Positions 22,053 through 29,737 of a stretch of 33,075 nucleotides of DNA are shown one piece after another (the stretch's first letter is position 1; each line of letters opens with the position of its first letter). A program made the position numbers and the translations under genes. The DNA comes from a virus. The notes below the pieces were generated by a model that made no database searches, was not told the DNA's origin, and worked only from the letters and a program-made list of their open reading frames with translations. The stretch spans positions 1 through 33,075 of IMG/VR virus record IMGVR_UViG_3300037112_000107, one strand, 5' to 3'.

Positions 22053-22880
22053 TTGGCACTCGGCTCAATCCATCTCGTGCGCTCAGAGCAGACAAAGCTC
22101 GGCGATCTTCTGGCTCACCACCTGGCCGCTGCGAATCTGCTGGGCAGGCTGCATATCGCCGGCGTCGGGCTAAAGAAGCTGCGCCGTCCCGTGCACCTGG
22201 CCACCAGCTCGCGGCTGAAGAACTTTGCGGACGACGACGCCCAGGGCGACACGCTCAACGTCGGTTTCAGCTTCGATGTGCCTCCGGAGGGCGCGGTCGA
22301 GTACCTGCGCAATCTGACGCCGGTCACGCGGGATCTCTTCGACGGGCTGAGCAGCCAATACAGAAACGATGCCTTCACGGTGGCTGGGGTCAGCGACCAG
22401 AGGCTGATCGCGAAGATCCGCGACGCGCTGGAAGAGACCATGGCCAAAGGCGGAACGCGCGACGATTTTCACAAGGCCGTAGACGAGCTGACCTCGGACG
22501 CCGGCGTCGAGGATCTCGCGGCCTTCGAGCTGGACACCGTCTTCCAAACCAACGCGGGCAAAGCCTACAGCGCGGGCAGGCTTGAGCAGATGAAAGAGCC
22601 GGGCATGATGGATGCGCTGCCCTACTGGCAATACTGGACGGTCGGCGATCTGCGCGTGAGGCCGGCGCACGCGTCGCTGGATGGTTTTTGCGCGCGGGCT
22701 ATTGACCCAGTTTGGTTGAAGATTTATCCGCCCAGCGGCTTCAACTGCCGCTGCGCGGTCATCCCCGTGCTGCCCGAGGACGCGCCCGAGGGAAGCGATG
22801 AAGGCGGCATGGAAAGATTGCCCTTGCTGGCCCGGCTGGGAGTGCCCGAGCCTGGCTTCCACACGCTGTCTGGAGTGTAG
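22053..22880 (+). CDS. MuF minor head protein (Mu F/gp30)
   Basis: This 275-residue head-morphogenesis protein sits near the portal and may be ejected with DNA. The Phage_Mu_F domain fills the C-terminal half: FQTNAGKAYSAGR, LPYWQYWTV (from 189), RPAHASLDG with His206, DPVW, and PPSGFNCRC (226-234). The start is taken as TTG at 22053, two bases after the portal stop, with GGGAG upstream; no ATG fits. A shorter paralogue of its C-terminal domain lies at 12897-13502. Confidence 0.88.
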   Translation: MALGSIHLVRSEQTKLGDLLAHHLAAANLLGRLHIAGVGLKKLRRPVHLATSSRLKNFADDDAQGDTLNVGFSFDVPPEGAVEYLRNLTPVTRDLFDGLSSQYRNDAFTVAGVSDQRLIAKIRDALEETMAKGGTRDDFHKAVDELTSDAGVEDLAAFELDTVFQTNAGKAYSAGRLEQMKEPGMMDALPYWQYWTVGDLRVRPAHASLDGFCARAIDPVWLKIYPPSGFNCRCAVIPVLPEDAPEGSDEGGMERLPLLARLGVPEPGFHTLSGV

Positions 22881-22883
22881 GTA

Positions 22884-22916
22884 TTCCAGATAGCACAACT
22901 GTTCCAGCTACCGCAC
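22884..22916 (+). promoter_or_regulatory. Tandem TTCCAG motif before the protease gene
   Basis: TTCCAGATAGCACA (22884) and TTCCAGCTACCGCAC (22902) are 18 bases apart in the 68-base gap before the protease. The second recurs as TTCCAGCTATCGCAC at 13551, before the lysis block. In Mu the activator C drives promoters at just these two places (Plys and PI). A 14-of-15 match is not statistically strong in a window this size, so this is only a lead. Confidence 0.3.
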
Positions 22917-22948
22917 GGGCCGGCGTTACGGTCCGATAGGTTGGTTCC

Positions 22949-24274
22949 ATGGCGAAGACGAAGACTGTCGAAGGCATCGCGCTCACGGCGGACAAGTTCG
23001 CCTCGGCTGGCGATCCGGACAACACCGATACCTGGCATCTGCCGCTGGATACGCATAAGCACGTCAACTCCGCGCTGGATATGTACGCTCACACCGAGCT
23101 TGCCTCCAGCGAAAAGGCTCCTGCCGCGCGCAAAATCGTGGCCCGCGCCAAAGAAGAAGGCCTGGACACCACCGACTTCGTGAAGAATCACCTCAGCCAG
23201 ACGCACGGCGAAGCGCCGCGCCCTTGGATTGAGATCTTTCGCGCCGGCGATTATCGCGGCGCCAACAAAGGCCTCATCACCCGCGCCGATCTCGACCGCG
23301 TGGTGCGCAACTACGACCCCACTTACCACGAAGCGCCAGCTACGATCGGCCACCCTGCCGACGACAAGCCGGCTTATGGCTGGATTGAGAGCCTGGCCGT
23401 CGATGGCGACAAGCTGCTGGCGCGCGAAAAGCAGGTCGATCCCAAGTTTGACGAGGCGCGCAAGGCGGGGCGCTTCAAGAAGCGTTCGGCCGCGTTCTAT
23501 TGTGACGCGGACGGCAACATCACCGGCCTGCGGCATGTCGCCTACCTGGGCGCGCAGCCGCCCGAAGTCAAGGGTTTGCAGGACCTTGCATTCAACGATC
23601 ACGGATCGAAGTTCATCGAGGTGGACTTCGGGGAGGATGACGTAGTGGCAGACGCAACGAAAACCGTAGCCGAACAGATCAAGGCCTACTTCGCCGAGTT
23701 GTTTAGCAGCTCCGCGCAACCGAAGACTTTCAGCGAAGACGATGCCAGGCGCATCGCTACCGACGCCGCAACCGCGACCGCTGCTCCGCTTCAGGCAAAA
23801 GTAACTGCGCTGGAGGCCGAGTTGAAAGCGCAGTCCACGAAGTTTGCGGAGCGTGAAACGGCCATCGCCGGCGGCGAAGTAAAGCAGCGCGCCACGGCGG
23901 CCATCACCAAGCTCAAGAGCGCAGGCAAGTGGACTCCAGCGTTCGAGAAGATGGGCCTCGGCCCGGTCTTCGAGGAGCTGGCCAAGTCCACCGCAACCGT
24001 CGAGTTCGGCGAGGGCGACGCGAAGAAGAATATCACCACGCTGGAAACGCTGGTGCTCTTCCTGGAGGGCCTGCCGAAGATTGTTTCCGGCGGCCGATTC
24101 GTGGAAGGCGCTCAGGCTGGACGCGGGCAGACCGCGAGCGGCGATCCGCTGACCAACGCGGCCAGGGCGCGCCAGAAGGAAAAGAAGATCAGCTTCAGCG
24201 AAGCGCTTTCGGAGGTCGCGGAAGAGCATCCCGAGTTGACGGTAGCCAGCGGCTCTTCGGCTGGCGCGGTCTAA
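22949..24274 (+). CDS. Mu I-like prohead protease with scaffold domain
   Basis: The protein has 441 residues in three parts. Residues about 25-75 (TWHLPLDTHKHVNSALDMYA) form a DUF6582-like domain not found in Mu I. About 90-225 is the protease, with GHP around His135 and RSAAFY with Ser180 as likely catalytic residues. About 233-441 is a coiled-coil scaffold rich in Ala, Lys and Glu. As in Mu, an internal start (23645) should give the scaffold alone. The protease would mature the head and remove the scaffold. Confidence 0.85.
   Translation: MAKTKTVEGIALTADKFASAGDPDNTDTWHLPLDTHKHVNSALDMYAHTELASSEKAPAARKIVARAKEEGLDTTDFVKNHLSQTHGEAPRPWIEIFRAGDYRGANKGLITRADLDRVVRNYDPTYHEAPATIGHPADDKPAYGWIESLAVDGDKLLAREKQVDPKFDEARKAGRFKKRSAAFYCDADGNITGLRHVAYLGAQPPEVKGLQDLAFNDHGSKFIEVDFGEDDVVADATKTVAEQIKAYFAELFSSSAQPKTFSEDDARRIATDAATATAAPLQAKVTALEAELKAQSTKFAERETAIAGGEVKQRATAAITKLKSAGKWTPAFEKMGLGPVFEELAKSTATVEFGEGDAKKNITTLETLVLFLEGLPKIVSGGRFVEGAQAGRGQTASGDPLTNAARARQKEKKISFSEALSEVAEEHPELTVASGSSAGAV
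23645..24274 (+). CDS. Internal-start scaffold protein (Mu Z-like)
   Basis: Inside the protease gene and in the same frame, GTG 23645 (codon 233) is preceded eight bases upstream by GGGGAGG, one of the best ribosome-binding sites in the region. The product would be a 209-residue, mostly coiled-coil protein. Mu makes its Z scaffold from the end of gene I in just this way. Confidence 0.6.
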   Translation: MADATKTVAEQIKAYFAELFSSSAQPKTFSEDDARRIATDAATATAAPLQAKVTALEAELKAQSTKFAERETAIAGGEVKQRATAAITKLKSAGKWTPAFEKMGLGPVFEELAKSTATVEFGEGDAKKNITTLETLVLFLEGLPKIVSGGRFVEGAQAGRGQTASGDPLTNAARARQKEKKISFSEALSEVAEEHPELTVASGSSAGAV

Positions 24275-24358
24275 CGAGATACACCAGCGGGCCGGAAAAA
24301 TCGAAAGCAAGACCGGCCCCGCAACCTCTGAAATTCACAGGCCCAAGGAGGGCAAGTC

Positions 24359-24775
24359 ATGACGAACATCAACACTGAAACCAAGGGTCCGAAGGGCGTA
24401 CAGATCAAGGAAAGCCTGATCCCCGGCGGCTCGTCCGGCTTTACCCGCGGCCTCGCCGTTGTCTATGGCACGGATGTCTATCATGCCGCCGTGGCCAGCG
24501 TGGCCAACTCGCCTTGCATCGGCATCATCGAGGAAGATGCGATCTCTACCACCGAAGCGATCTCTGTGATCGAGCACGGCCAAACGGTGGGCCAGGTTGG
24601 CGCAGCTATTCCGTCCGCGCCGCTAGCGCTCACCAACAACGCCGCCGGCCAGCTTGTGCCGGCGTCCGCAGGACAACCGGTGGTGGCTATTGCGCTTGAG
24701 ACCACGCCGAACGCGGGAGATTACATCTGCGTTTTCGTGCCGGGGCTCTTCGGCCTGGTAGCGGCAATCGCCTAA
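24359..24775 (+). CDS. Capsid cement/decoration protein (DUF2190-like)
   Basis: This 138-residue, beta-rich, Gly/Ala-rich protein contains GRGLAVVYG-like and IGIIEEDA elements, then GDYICVFVPGLFGLV. The layout fits the DUF2190 cement proteins that often precede the major capsid gene. It would bind the outside of the expanded shell. AAGGAGGG lies upstream of the ATG. Confidence 0.7.
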   Translation: MTNINTETKGPKGVQIKESLIPGGSSGFTRGLAVVYGTDVYHAAVASVANSPCIGIIEEDAISTTEAISVIEHGQTVGQVGAAIPSAPLALTNNAAGQLVPASAGQPVVAIALETTPNAGDYICVFVPGLFGLVAAIA

Positions 24776-24781
24776 CTTTTT

Positions 24782-24818
24782 CCGCCAGGCGCTTAGTGAT
24801 GAGCCAAGCGCCTGGCGG
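24782..24818. other. Perfect 13-bp hairpin before capsid gene
   Basis: CCGCCAGGCGCTT (24782-24794) pairs without mismatch with AAGCGCCTGGCGG (24806-24818) across an 11-base loop. No T run follows it on the plus strand. It lies seven bases after the cement-protein stop and 46 bases before the capsid ATG. Confidence 0.7.
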
Positions 24819-24864
24819 CGCACTGAAACGGAAATCGACCCGCGCAAGCGGCAGGAGGATGTAA

Positions 24865-25920
24865 ATGGGCGGCTATGTTGGAACGATGCCGGCTGGGGCT
24901 CTGAATGTGGCGTTGTCGAACTTCGCCAAGGAGTTCCGCAACAATGCCTTCGTTGGCGAAACCTTTGCCCCGCGCGTGCCTGTGGCGCGGCAGTCTTTCC
25001 AGTACGTCGTGTGGAATCGCGACGACTTCAAGCTGCCGGGGACCACGCTCCGCGCCCCAGGCGACGAGCCGCAATCTGTGCGGCGCAGCTATTCGACCGC
25101 GCCGTACATGGCGCAGAGCCACGCGCTCCAGGGCGATGTGCCCTTCGAGAGTGAGAGCTACGGCCTCGGCCTGGGCTTCTCCACGCGTAAGCAGCTCACC
25201 CAGCAGCTCATCAAGCAAATCAATCTCGACCGCGAAGTCGCGATTGCCAGGCTGCTGCTGAGCGAGACCAACTTCCCCAACTACACCGACCTCAGCGCCG
25301 GGACCAACAACCAATGGGACAAGTACCCGTCGGTCCCCGATGTGGGCACTGATGGCTCGCATCCTATCGTGCAGGTCGAGGCGCTCAAGGCAATTCTGCG
25401 CCAGGCTGGCATCCAGGATGCGGACATGAGCCTACTGCTCAGCGATCCAGTTGTGGTCGCGCTGCAGAACCATCCGGACATCATCAACCGCTTCAAGTAC
25501 ACCGTGGCCGGCTCGATCTCCCTCGATCAGCTCTCGTCGGTCTTCCGCGTGAAGTGCATCCAGGGGAGCGCCATCCTGCTCAACCGGCAGAACGTTGCCT
25601 CGTGGGTGTGGGGCAGCAACGCCTTCCTCGGCTACGCGCAAGCCGCGCCCACGCAAGACGATGTTTCCTGCGCCAAGACTTTCGTCTGGACCGGTGGAAC
25701 GGACGGCAACGGCGCTACGATTGCCGCGCCTCCCTCGACCGTGGACGGTTACGGCGTTCTCGAATGGATCGATCCGCACCTGGCCAAGAAGAAGTATTGG
25801 CAGAGCGTGGATTGGTACTACGACCTGCGCGCCACCGCGCAGGAGACGGGTATCCCCATTCTCAACGCGCTGAGCATCGCTCCCACCATGGGCACGATCC
25901 CCGGCGACATCGAGGGCTAA
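24865..25920 (+). CDS. Major capsid protein
   Basis: The protein has 351 residues. NNAFVGETFAPRVPVARQSF, a loop with LPGTTLRAPGDEP, an acidic long helix segment (LTQQLIKQINLDREVAIARL) and IDPHLAKKKYWQSVDWYYDL are typical of HK97-fold coat proteins found after a cement gene. It differs visibly from Mu T. GGAGGATGTAA gives an excellent ribosome-binding site, as expected for the most abundant product. Perfect hairpins flank the gene on both sides. Confidence 0.82.
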   Translation: MGGYVGTMPAGALNVALSNFAKEFRNNAFVGETFAPRVPVARQSFQYVVWNRDDFKLPGTTLRAPGDEPQSVRRSYSTAPYMAQSHALQGDVPFESESYGLGLGFSTRKQLTQQLIKQINLDREVAIARLLLSETNFPNYTDLSAGTNNQWDKYPSVPDVGTDGSHPIVQVEALKAILRQAGIQDADMSLLLSDPVVVALQNHPDIINRFKYTVAGSISLDQLSSVFRVKCIQGSAILLNRQNVASWVWGSNAFLGYAQAAPTQDDVSCAKTFVWTGGTDGNGATIAAPPSTVDGYGVLEWIDPHLAKKKYWQSVDWYYDLRATAQETGIPILNALSIAPTMGTIPGDIEG

Positions 25921-25927
25921 ACCATAT

Positions 25928-25957
25928 CAACGGGGAGGAGGAAACTCCTCCCCGTTG
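25928..25957. other. Perfect 13-bp GAAA hairpin after capsid gene
   Basis: CAACGGGGAGGAG and CTCCTCCCCGTTG form a perfect 13-bp stem closed by a GAAA tetraloop, eight bases after the capsid stop. There is no T run, so it is more likely a block to 3' exonucleases than a full terminator. Confidence 0.75.
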
Positions 25958-26026
25958 AGGTGAACGAACGATCCCGGCCGCGGTCTTTAATCCGCGCCCG
26001 GAAAACACCCCGAAGGAGGGTCAACG

Positions 26027-26257
26027 ATGACAGACAGCTCTCACACCGAGCAGACAACGGAAGTCCACGCCGACGCGAAGCCTACGACGGACACGAAGAC
26101 CACAGAGACTCACGACACATCGACGCGGGACGTCGAGAAGCCGAACCCGGAAGCGCCCAACGCGGCCAAGCCCGCGCCGTCCGATGTTGGGAAGTCTCAC
26201 GAAGCCGAGGTCAAGACGGACACCCAAACCAAAACCGAAACCAAAACCGGAGCCTGA
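26027..26257 (+). CDS. Low-complexity Thr/Lys/Glu-rich protein (76 aa)
   Basis: The protein is almost entirely T, K, E, D, A and P (for example KTTETHDTSTRDVEKPNPEA) with a TQTKTETKTG end. It is predicted to be disordered. GAAGGAGGG precedes the ATG, which supports translation. It may be a flexible head-associated protein. Function is unknown. Confidence 0.55.
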   Translation: MTDSSHTEQTTEVHADAKPTTDTKTTETHDTSTRDVEKPNPEAPNAAKPAPSDVGKSHEAEVKTDTQTKTETKTGA

Positions 26258-26278
26258 GCCGCCCCCAGGAATCGCATC

Positions 26279-26304
26279 GGCCGCGGTCTTCAATGGCCGC
26301 GGCC
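26279..26304. other. GC-rich 8-bp hairpin
   Basis: GGCCGCGG (26279-26286) pairs with CCGCGGCC (26297-26304). The left part (GGCCGCGGTCTT) also occurs at 25978-25989, before the preceding gene, so the leaders of these two genes may share an origin. Confidence 0.5.
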
Positions 26305-26328
26305 AACGCAAATCAAGAGGAGAACAAA

Positions 26329-26535
26329 GTGGCGAAGCACGAGCCGGAAAACAAGTCCAACGCGGCGAAGCCTGAAGCGGCCAAGCCCAAGGCAACGAAA
26401 CCTTATAAGGTGCTGGCCAGCGTGCTGTTTGGCCACCGCATCGTGACCGTGGGATCTATCGTTCGTCTCACCGAAACCGAGGCCGCAACGCTGCTGGCTC
26501 GCGGAGTCGTCGAGGCGGATACAGAAGGCAAGTAA
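26329..26535 (+). CDS. Small head-region protein (68 aa)
   Basis: A Lys/Ala/Pro-rich N-terminus is followed by PYKVLASVLFGHRIVTVGSI and VRLTETEAATLLARGVVE, a small domain (GxxVxLTExEAAxLLxxGxV) common in phage head or connector regions. The start is GTG at 26329 with AGGAGA upstream; the longer open frame upstream is not coding. Function is unknown. Confidence 0.65.
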   Translation: MAKHEPENKSNAAKPEAAKPKATKPYKVLASVLFGHRIVTVGSIVRLTETEAATLLARGVVEADTEGK

Positions 26536-26547
26536 CTCCGGAGCTGC

Positions 26548-26991
26548 ATGGCCTACGCGACCCAAGCCGATCTGATCCCTCTTCGCATGACGACGAAGGA
26601 CCTGACTGAGCTGACCGACGATGACAACACTGGTGAAATCAACACCACGACGGTCACGGCGGCGCTCGAAGAGGCTTCAGGTCGCGTAGAGAGCTACTGC
26701 CGGATGCGCTATGTCACTCCGCTGCAGCAGTCGGACGATGTGAAGGCGCTGACCCTGGACATTGCGGTCTATCTGCTTTTTTCCAGGCGGCGCGAGACCA
26801 CGATCGGCGAGACGGTGCAGCAGCGCTTTGACCAGGCGATCAGCTTTCTCAAGGACATTGCCGCGGCCAAGGCTTCGCTCGATCAACCCTCCACGGCTCT
26901 CCAGCCGCAGGTTTCGCTGGGGGGTCCGACGATCTCAAAGAAAGATCACCATCTCCACTTTAGCGACAAGAACATCGAAGGTTTCGTATGA
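26548..26991 (+). CDS. Mu gp36-like protein (DUF1320)
   Basis: This 147-residue protein begins MAYATQADLIPLRMTTKDLT, followed by a long helix EEASGRVESYCRMRYVTPL and DIAVYLLFSRR. These are the normal features of gp36/DUF1320, probably a head-completion or connector protein. It overlaps the next gene by four bases. Confidence 0.85.
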   Translation: MAYATQADLIPLRMTTKDLTELTDDDNTGEINTTTVTAALEEASGRVESYCRMRYVTPLQQSDDVKALTLDIAVYLLFSRRRETTIGETVQQRFDQAISFLKDIAAAKASLDQPSTALQPQVSLGGPTISKKDHHLHFSDKNIEGFV

Positions 26992-27638
26992 GCGCGGAAG
27001 TCATCCAGGTCGATGATGCCAACGTGAAAGTCGCGTTGGGTAAGTTCCGCCTCTCGCTCCAAGCGAAGGGTGAGCTGATGCAGCAGATCGGCATGTCTAT
27101 GCTGGTGAGCATCCGGCGCACCTTCCGCGAGCAGGGTTCTCCGGCCAATTCCTGGATGCCCCTGGCGCCTTCGACCATCAAAAGCGACCCTAAAAGATAC
27201 GGCTCCGGTCACAAGCTGCTCATCATGACAGGAACGCTTTTGAACTCGATAGGGATCGCGCAGACTTCTCCGGACCAGGTGATTCTCTCAACGAACGTGA
27301 AATATGCGGCCGTGCATCAGTTCGGCTCGCGCGATCGCGGCTCGGTTGGCATCGGCCCGCGCACTTCAAAACAAGATGCCGCCACGGTCAACGTGAAAGA
27401 GCACAGCTACGCGCGGCTCTCCGCGGCGCTCGGCAAAGGCAAACTCGGCAATCGCTCGCTGAATATCCGTGGCCCGCGCAACCAGGTGAAGATCCACGTC
27501 CCCGGCCATACACGCCACCAGAACATCCCCGCGCGGCCCTACCTGGTCTTTCGTCCCGAAGATCCTCAGCGCATCCAGAGCCTGGTCAACGGTTACATCC
27601 GGCGGGCGCGGTCCGCTGCCGGCCTGGGAGGCCAGTGA
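26988..27638 (+). CDS. Virion morphogenesis protein (Mu G-like)
   Basis: The protein has 216 residues. IRRTFREQGSPANSWMPLAP, LIMTGTLLNSI, YAAVHQFGSRD and a final IPARPYLVF are the standard marks of the Mu G/P2 S family, thought to act in head-tail joining or tail completion. The region 125-185 (TSKQDAATVNVKEH and basic repeats) is an insertion relative to short members. Confidence 0.85.
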   Translation: MSAEVIQVDDANVKVALGKFRLSLQAKGELMQQIGMSMLVSIRRTFREQGSPANSWMPLAPSTIKSDPKRYGSGHKLLIMTGTLLNSIGIAQTSPDQVILSTNVKYAAVHQFGSRDRGSVGIGPRTSKQDAATVNVKEHSYARLSAALGKGKLGNRSLNIRGPRNQVKIHVPGHTRHQNIPARPYLVFRPEDPQRIQSLVNGYIRRARSAAGLGGQ

Positions 27639-28156
27639 TGGGCGCTCCCTCGCAATTTCGCATCGATTACGTCGAGGCTGCTCTGATCGCGCTGCTCAAG
27701 AGCGCGATGCCCGCGGCTTATGGCACCGTCGATGCTCCCGTGTCGGTCGATGTGAATCCGGTCAACAGCAAGGATTTCAACGACCAGGGCCAGCTCGCGC
27801 TCAAGCCGCCGTCGCTGCGCATCCAGTTCAGCGATTCCGATTACAGCAACCTGCGCGATAACCAGCGGCTTACCTACCAAGCGGGGCTGCTCTTCGACGT
27901 GCTCTGCTTTGAATCCAGCCTCCGCTCTAAAGCCGACGAACGCCTGCAAATTCTGGGCCTGGTCGCGGTTGCGCTCAATCAGCTCGCCGGCGCGCGCCTG
28001 GCTCTGGCCGATGGCACCAGGTCGATGCCTCTGGAGATCAAGCGCGTTTCTCTTGTGATTCCCGACGATGGCGGTCCGGTAGATCAGCTCTTCGCCATCA
28101 CCGTGCTTATCAGCGGCATCGCGCAATTCGACGGCCCTAACGGAGGAACAGTATGA
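27638..28156 (+). CDS. Mu gp37-like protein (DUF1834)
   Basis: The protein has 172 residues: an N-terminal helix YVEAALIALLKSAMP, a central SLRIQFSDSDY, and GLLFDVLCFESSLRSKADER. It ends in beta strands, as expected for gp37/DUF1834, a tail-terminator-type protein. The ATG at 27638 overlaps the previous stop (TGATG). Confidence 0.75.
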   Translation: MGAPSQFRIDYVEAALIALLKSAMPAAYGTVDAPVSVDVNPVNSKDFNDQGQLALKPPSLRIQFSDSDYSNLRDNQRLTYQAGLLFDVLCFESSLRSKADERLQILGLVAVALNQLAGARLALADGTRSMPLEIKRVSLVIPDDGGPVDQLFAITVLISGIAQFDGPNGGTV

Positions 28157-28485
28157 ACCCTTCTGACTTTGTTCAAGTGCAGTTGTCTCCGGCGGGTATC
28201 GCCCTTTCAGAAAGCACCTCAGTGCGCATCAGCAACGCGCACTTTAACTACTGTTTCACGCCTGGGCAGCCGGTGAAGGTGCTCAGCAGCGAGTGGCGGC
28301 GCACACTCTCTCTTAAAACCTATCAGGGATCTCAAATTCTGGCCCTGGCTCCGGTCGCGGATCCAGCGGCTCCCCAGAAGCCCACTCCCGCGCCGGGACG
28401 TTTCATCTCTCCCGCTGCAAGCCACACCGATGCGCCACAGCCTACGGCCGTGAAGGCCGCTGAATCTCAAGTCGAGGTGAAGTAA
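28153..28485 (+). CDS. Hypothetical protein at gp38 position
   Basis: This 110-residue protein has a beta-rich N-terminal half (VRISNAHFNYCFTPGQPVKV) and a Pro/Ala-rich disordered C-terminus. It lies between the gp37-like gene and the tail tube with overlaps on both sides (ATGA and TAATG). No family is recognised. Confidence 0.6.
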   Translation: MNPSDFVQVQLSPAGIALSESTSVRISNAHFNYCFTPGQPVKVLSSEWRRTLSLKTYQGSQILALAPVADPAAPQKPTPAPGRFISPAASHTDAPQPTAVKAAESQVEVK

Positions 28486-29510
28486 TGCCCGGTCCATACA
28501 ACTTTCTTTCGCAATGGAAAACAGCCCGAAACCTGATGCTTAGCGTGAACTCGCAGGCGGCCTGGAATACCGCCCTGGCCGACGCCGCGCTCACTCAACG
28601 CCAGCGCTTCGACGGCGCGGCTGTGCTCGAACGCAAGATCACGCGGCGTACCGATATTGCGTATGCCGGCAAAGGCACCGCTTTCGCCACCAACGGACAA
28701 ATCACCAGCTACGAGACAGCTTTGAGCGCCTTCAAGGCTGAACTCTCTCCTTGGCTGGCTGGTTATGCCTTGGCGTTTCTGATGGGAACCGACACGGTGG
28801 TCGGAGTTGCCGCGCCTTACGCGCATTCCTTCACCTTCGATGAATCGACGCGCACGGCAGTGCCGACGACGATCTATATGGAAGACACCGAGGACGTGCA
28901 TTACAAGTGCCCGGACATGTGCGTCGGCGATCTCACCCTCACCATCAACGAGCTTGGCGCCATCATGATCGAGATCGGCATGACTGGCACCGGCATTCAG
29001 ATCCTCGGATCGATGACCGGCACATTGCCTGTCGCGCCAGCGGAGACTTATCTTTTGGGGTCGGACGCCGTGTTGACCTTCGGGCCCGTTGGCGCTCTGG
29101 CGTCCCTGGTCGGGCGCCACATGAGCACGACGCTGAAGCTGGAGAATCAGCTTGTTGCTCACCGCGCGCCGGGTGGCGGCCTCTACGGGATATTTGTCCG
29201 CAAGGGAAATCCCAAGTTCTCGCTGGCGACAACCTTCGCGGCCAAGGACACCGACGATGTCTACACGCGCTTTGCTAACGACACGGCGTGCGATTACGAG
29301 CTGGGCGTCAATTCCGGGGCGGATGCGCAGTTGACGATTTCCGTACCCCAGATGCACCTGAAGACGACGAAGCTGGGCCTTGACGGCGACATGGTCGTCT
29401 GGCAGGTGGAGAACGACGAAACCACCAACTACCAGGCGGCTGGAGTCCCTCCTATCTCGATCGGGGTGATCAACTCCGTCGCTTCATATCTGGCGGCTCC
29501 GGGCGTTTAA
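28485..29510 (+). CDS. Major tail tube protein (siphovirus type)
   Basis: The protein has 341 residues. Beta-rich segments (KGTAFATNGQITSYETAL, VAAPYAHSFTFDES, GDLTLTINELGAIMIEIGMT) with ARNLMLSVN near the start fit the long tail tube proteins of siphophages. It occupies the position of the Mu sheath gene L, but no sheath-like signature is present and no separate short tube gene follows. This argues for a non-contractile tail. A strong terminator follows. Confidence 0.7.
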   Translation: MPGPYNFLSQWKTARNLMLSVNSQAAWNTALADAALTQRQRFDGAAVLERKITRRTDIAYAGKGTAFATNGQITSYETALSAFKAELSPWLAGYALAFLMGTDTVVGVAAPYAHSFTFDESTRTAVPTTIYMEDTEDVHYKCPDMCVGDLTLTINELGAIMIEIGMTGTGIQILGSMTGTLPVAPAETYLLGSDAVLTFGPVGALASLVGRHMSTTLKLENQLVAHRAPGGGLYGIFVRKGNPKFSLATTFAAKDTDDVYTRFANDTACDYELGVNSGADAQLTISVPQMHLKTTKLGLDGDMVVWQVENDETTNYQAAGVPPISIGVINSVASYLAAPGV

Positions 29511-29520
29511 AGTTTCCTCC

Positions 29521-29554
29521 GGGGGCGCGTCGGGGAAGCGCCCCCTCTTTTTTT
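29521..29554 (+). terminator. Strong intrinsic terminator
   Basis: GGGGGCGC and GCGCCCCC form a perfect 8-bp GC stem around GTCGGGGAA, followed by TCTTTTTTT. It lies ten bases after the tail tube stop and would separate transcription of head and tube genes from the tape-measure genes. Confidence 0.9.
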
Positions 29555-29571
29555 CACACGTCCCCATTTTC

Positions 29572-29671
29572 TGCATCATCCGTGGCACCCCTTCGCCGCG
29601 GCGGAAGCTCCGCATGACCTGCGCGGGGCTTCAGCTTCAAGGGTTCCTTCAACCCTCTGGCACTGCCCTTT
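29572..29671. repeat. Cluster of palindromic elements in tail region
   Basis: This gene-free stretch holds several hairpins in a row: CTTCGCCGCGGCGGAAG, a longer GAAGC...GCTTC fold, and AGGGTTCCTTCAACCCT. It runs straight into the 38-base hairpin at 29672-29709. The cluster has the look of host-type dispersed palindromes. Confidence 0.5.
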
Positions 29672-29709
29672 ACGGGGTCCCCGGCGACAGGTCTTCGTCG
29701 CTGGGGTGT
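29672..29709 (+). repeat. 38-bp hairpin repeat, copy 2 (non-coding)
   Basis: It reads ACGGGGTCCCCGGCGACAGG and ends CGCTGGGGTGT. It differs from the copy at 7045-7082 by one base. It lies 28 bases upstream of the start of the next tail gene, in the same orientation relative to the start as the other copy. Confidence 0.85.
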
Positions 29710-29737
29710 CGAAAATCCCAAATGAAAGAAGGAACCT

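Noticed and set aside
22724-24310. Large open frames on the minus strand opposite head genes (also 19113-20573 and 20882-21700)
   Set aside because: They mirror strongly coding plus-strand genes, have low-complexity Arg/Ala/Gly-rich translations and no family motifs; they result from high GC content.
24782-24818. Capsid-flanking hairpins as intrinsic terminators
   Set aside because: Neither stem is followed by a T tract on the transcribed strand, unlike the clear terminator at 29521-29554.
25960-26328. Open frame reading into the 26329 gene from 25960
   Set aside because: It overlaps the Thr/Lys-rich gene in another frame, has no ribosome-binding site and its translation is non-protein-like before GTG 26329.
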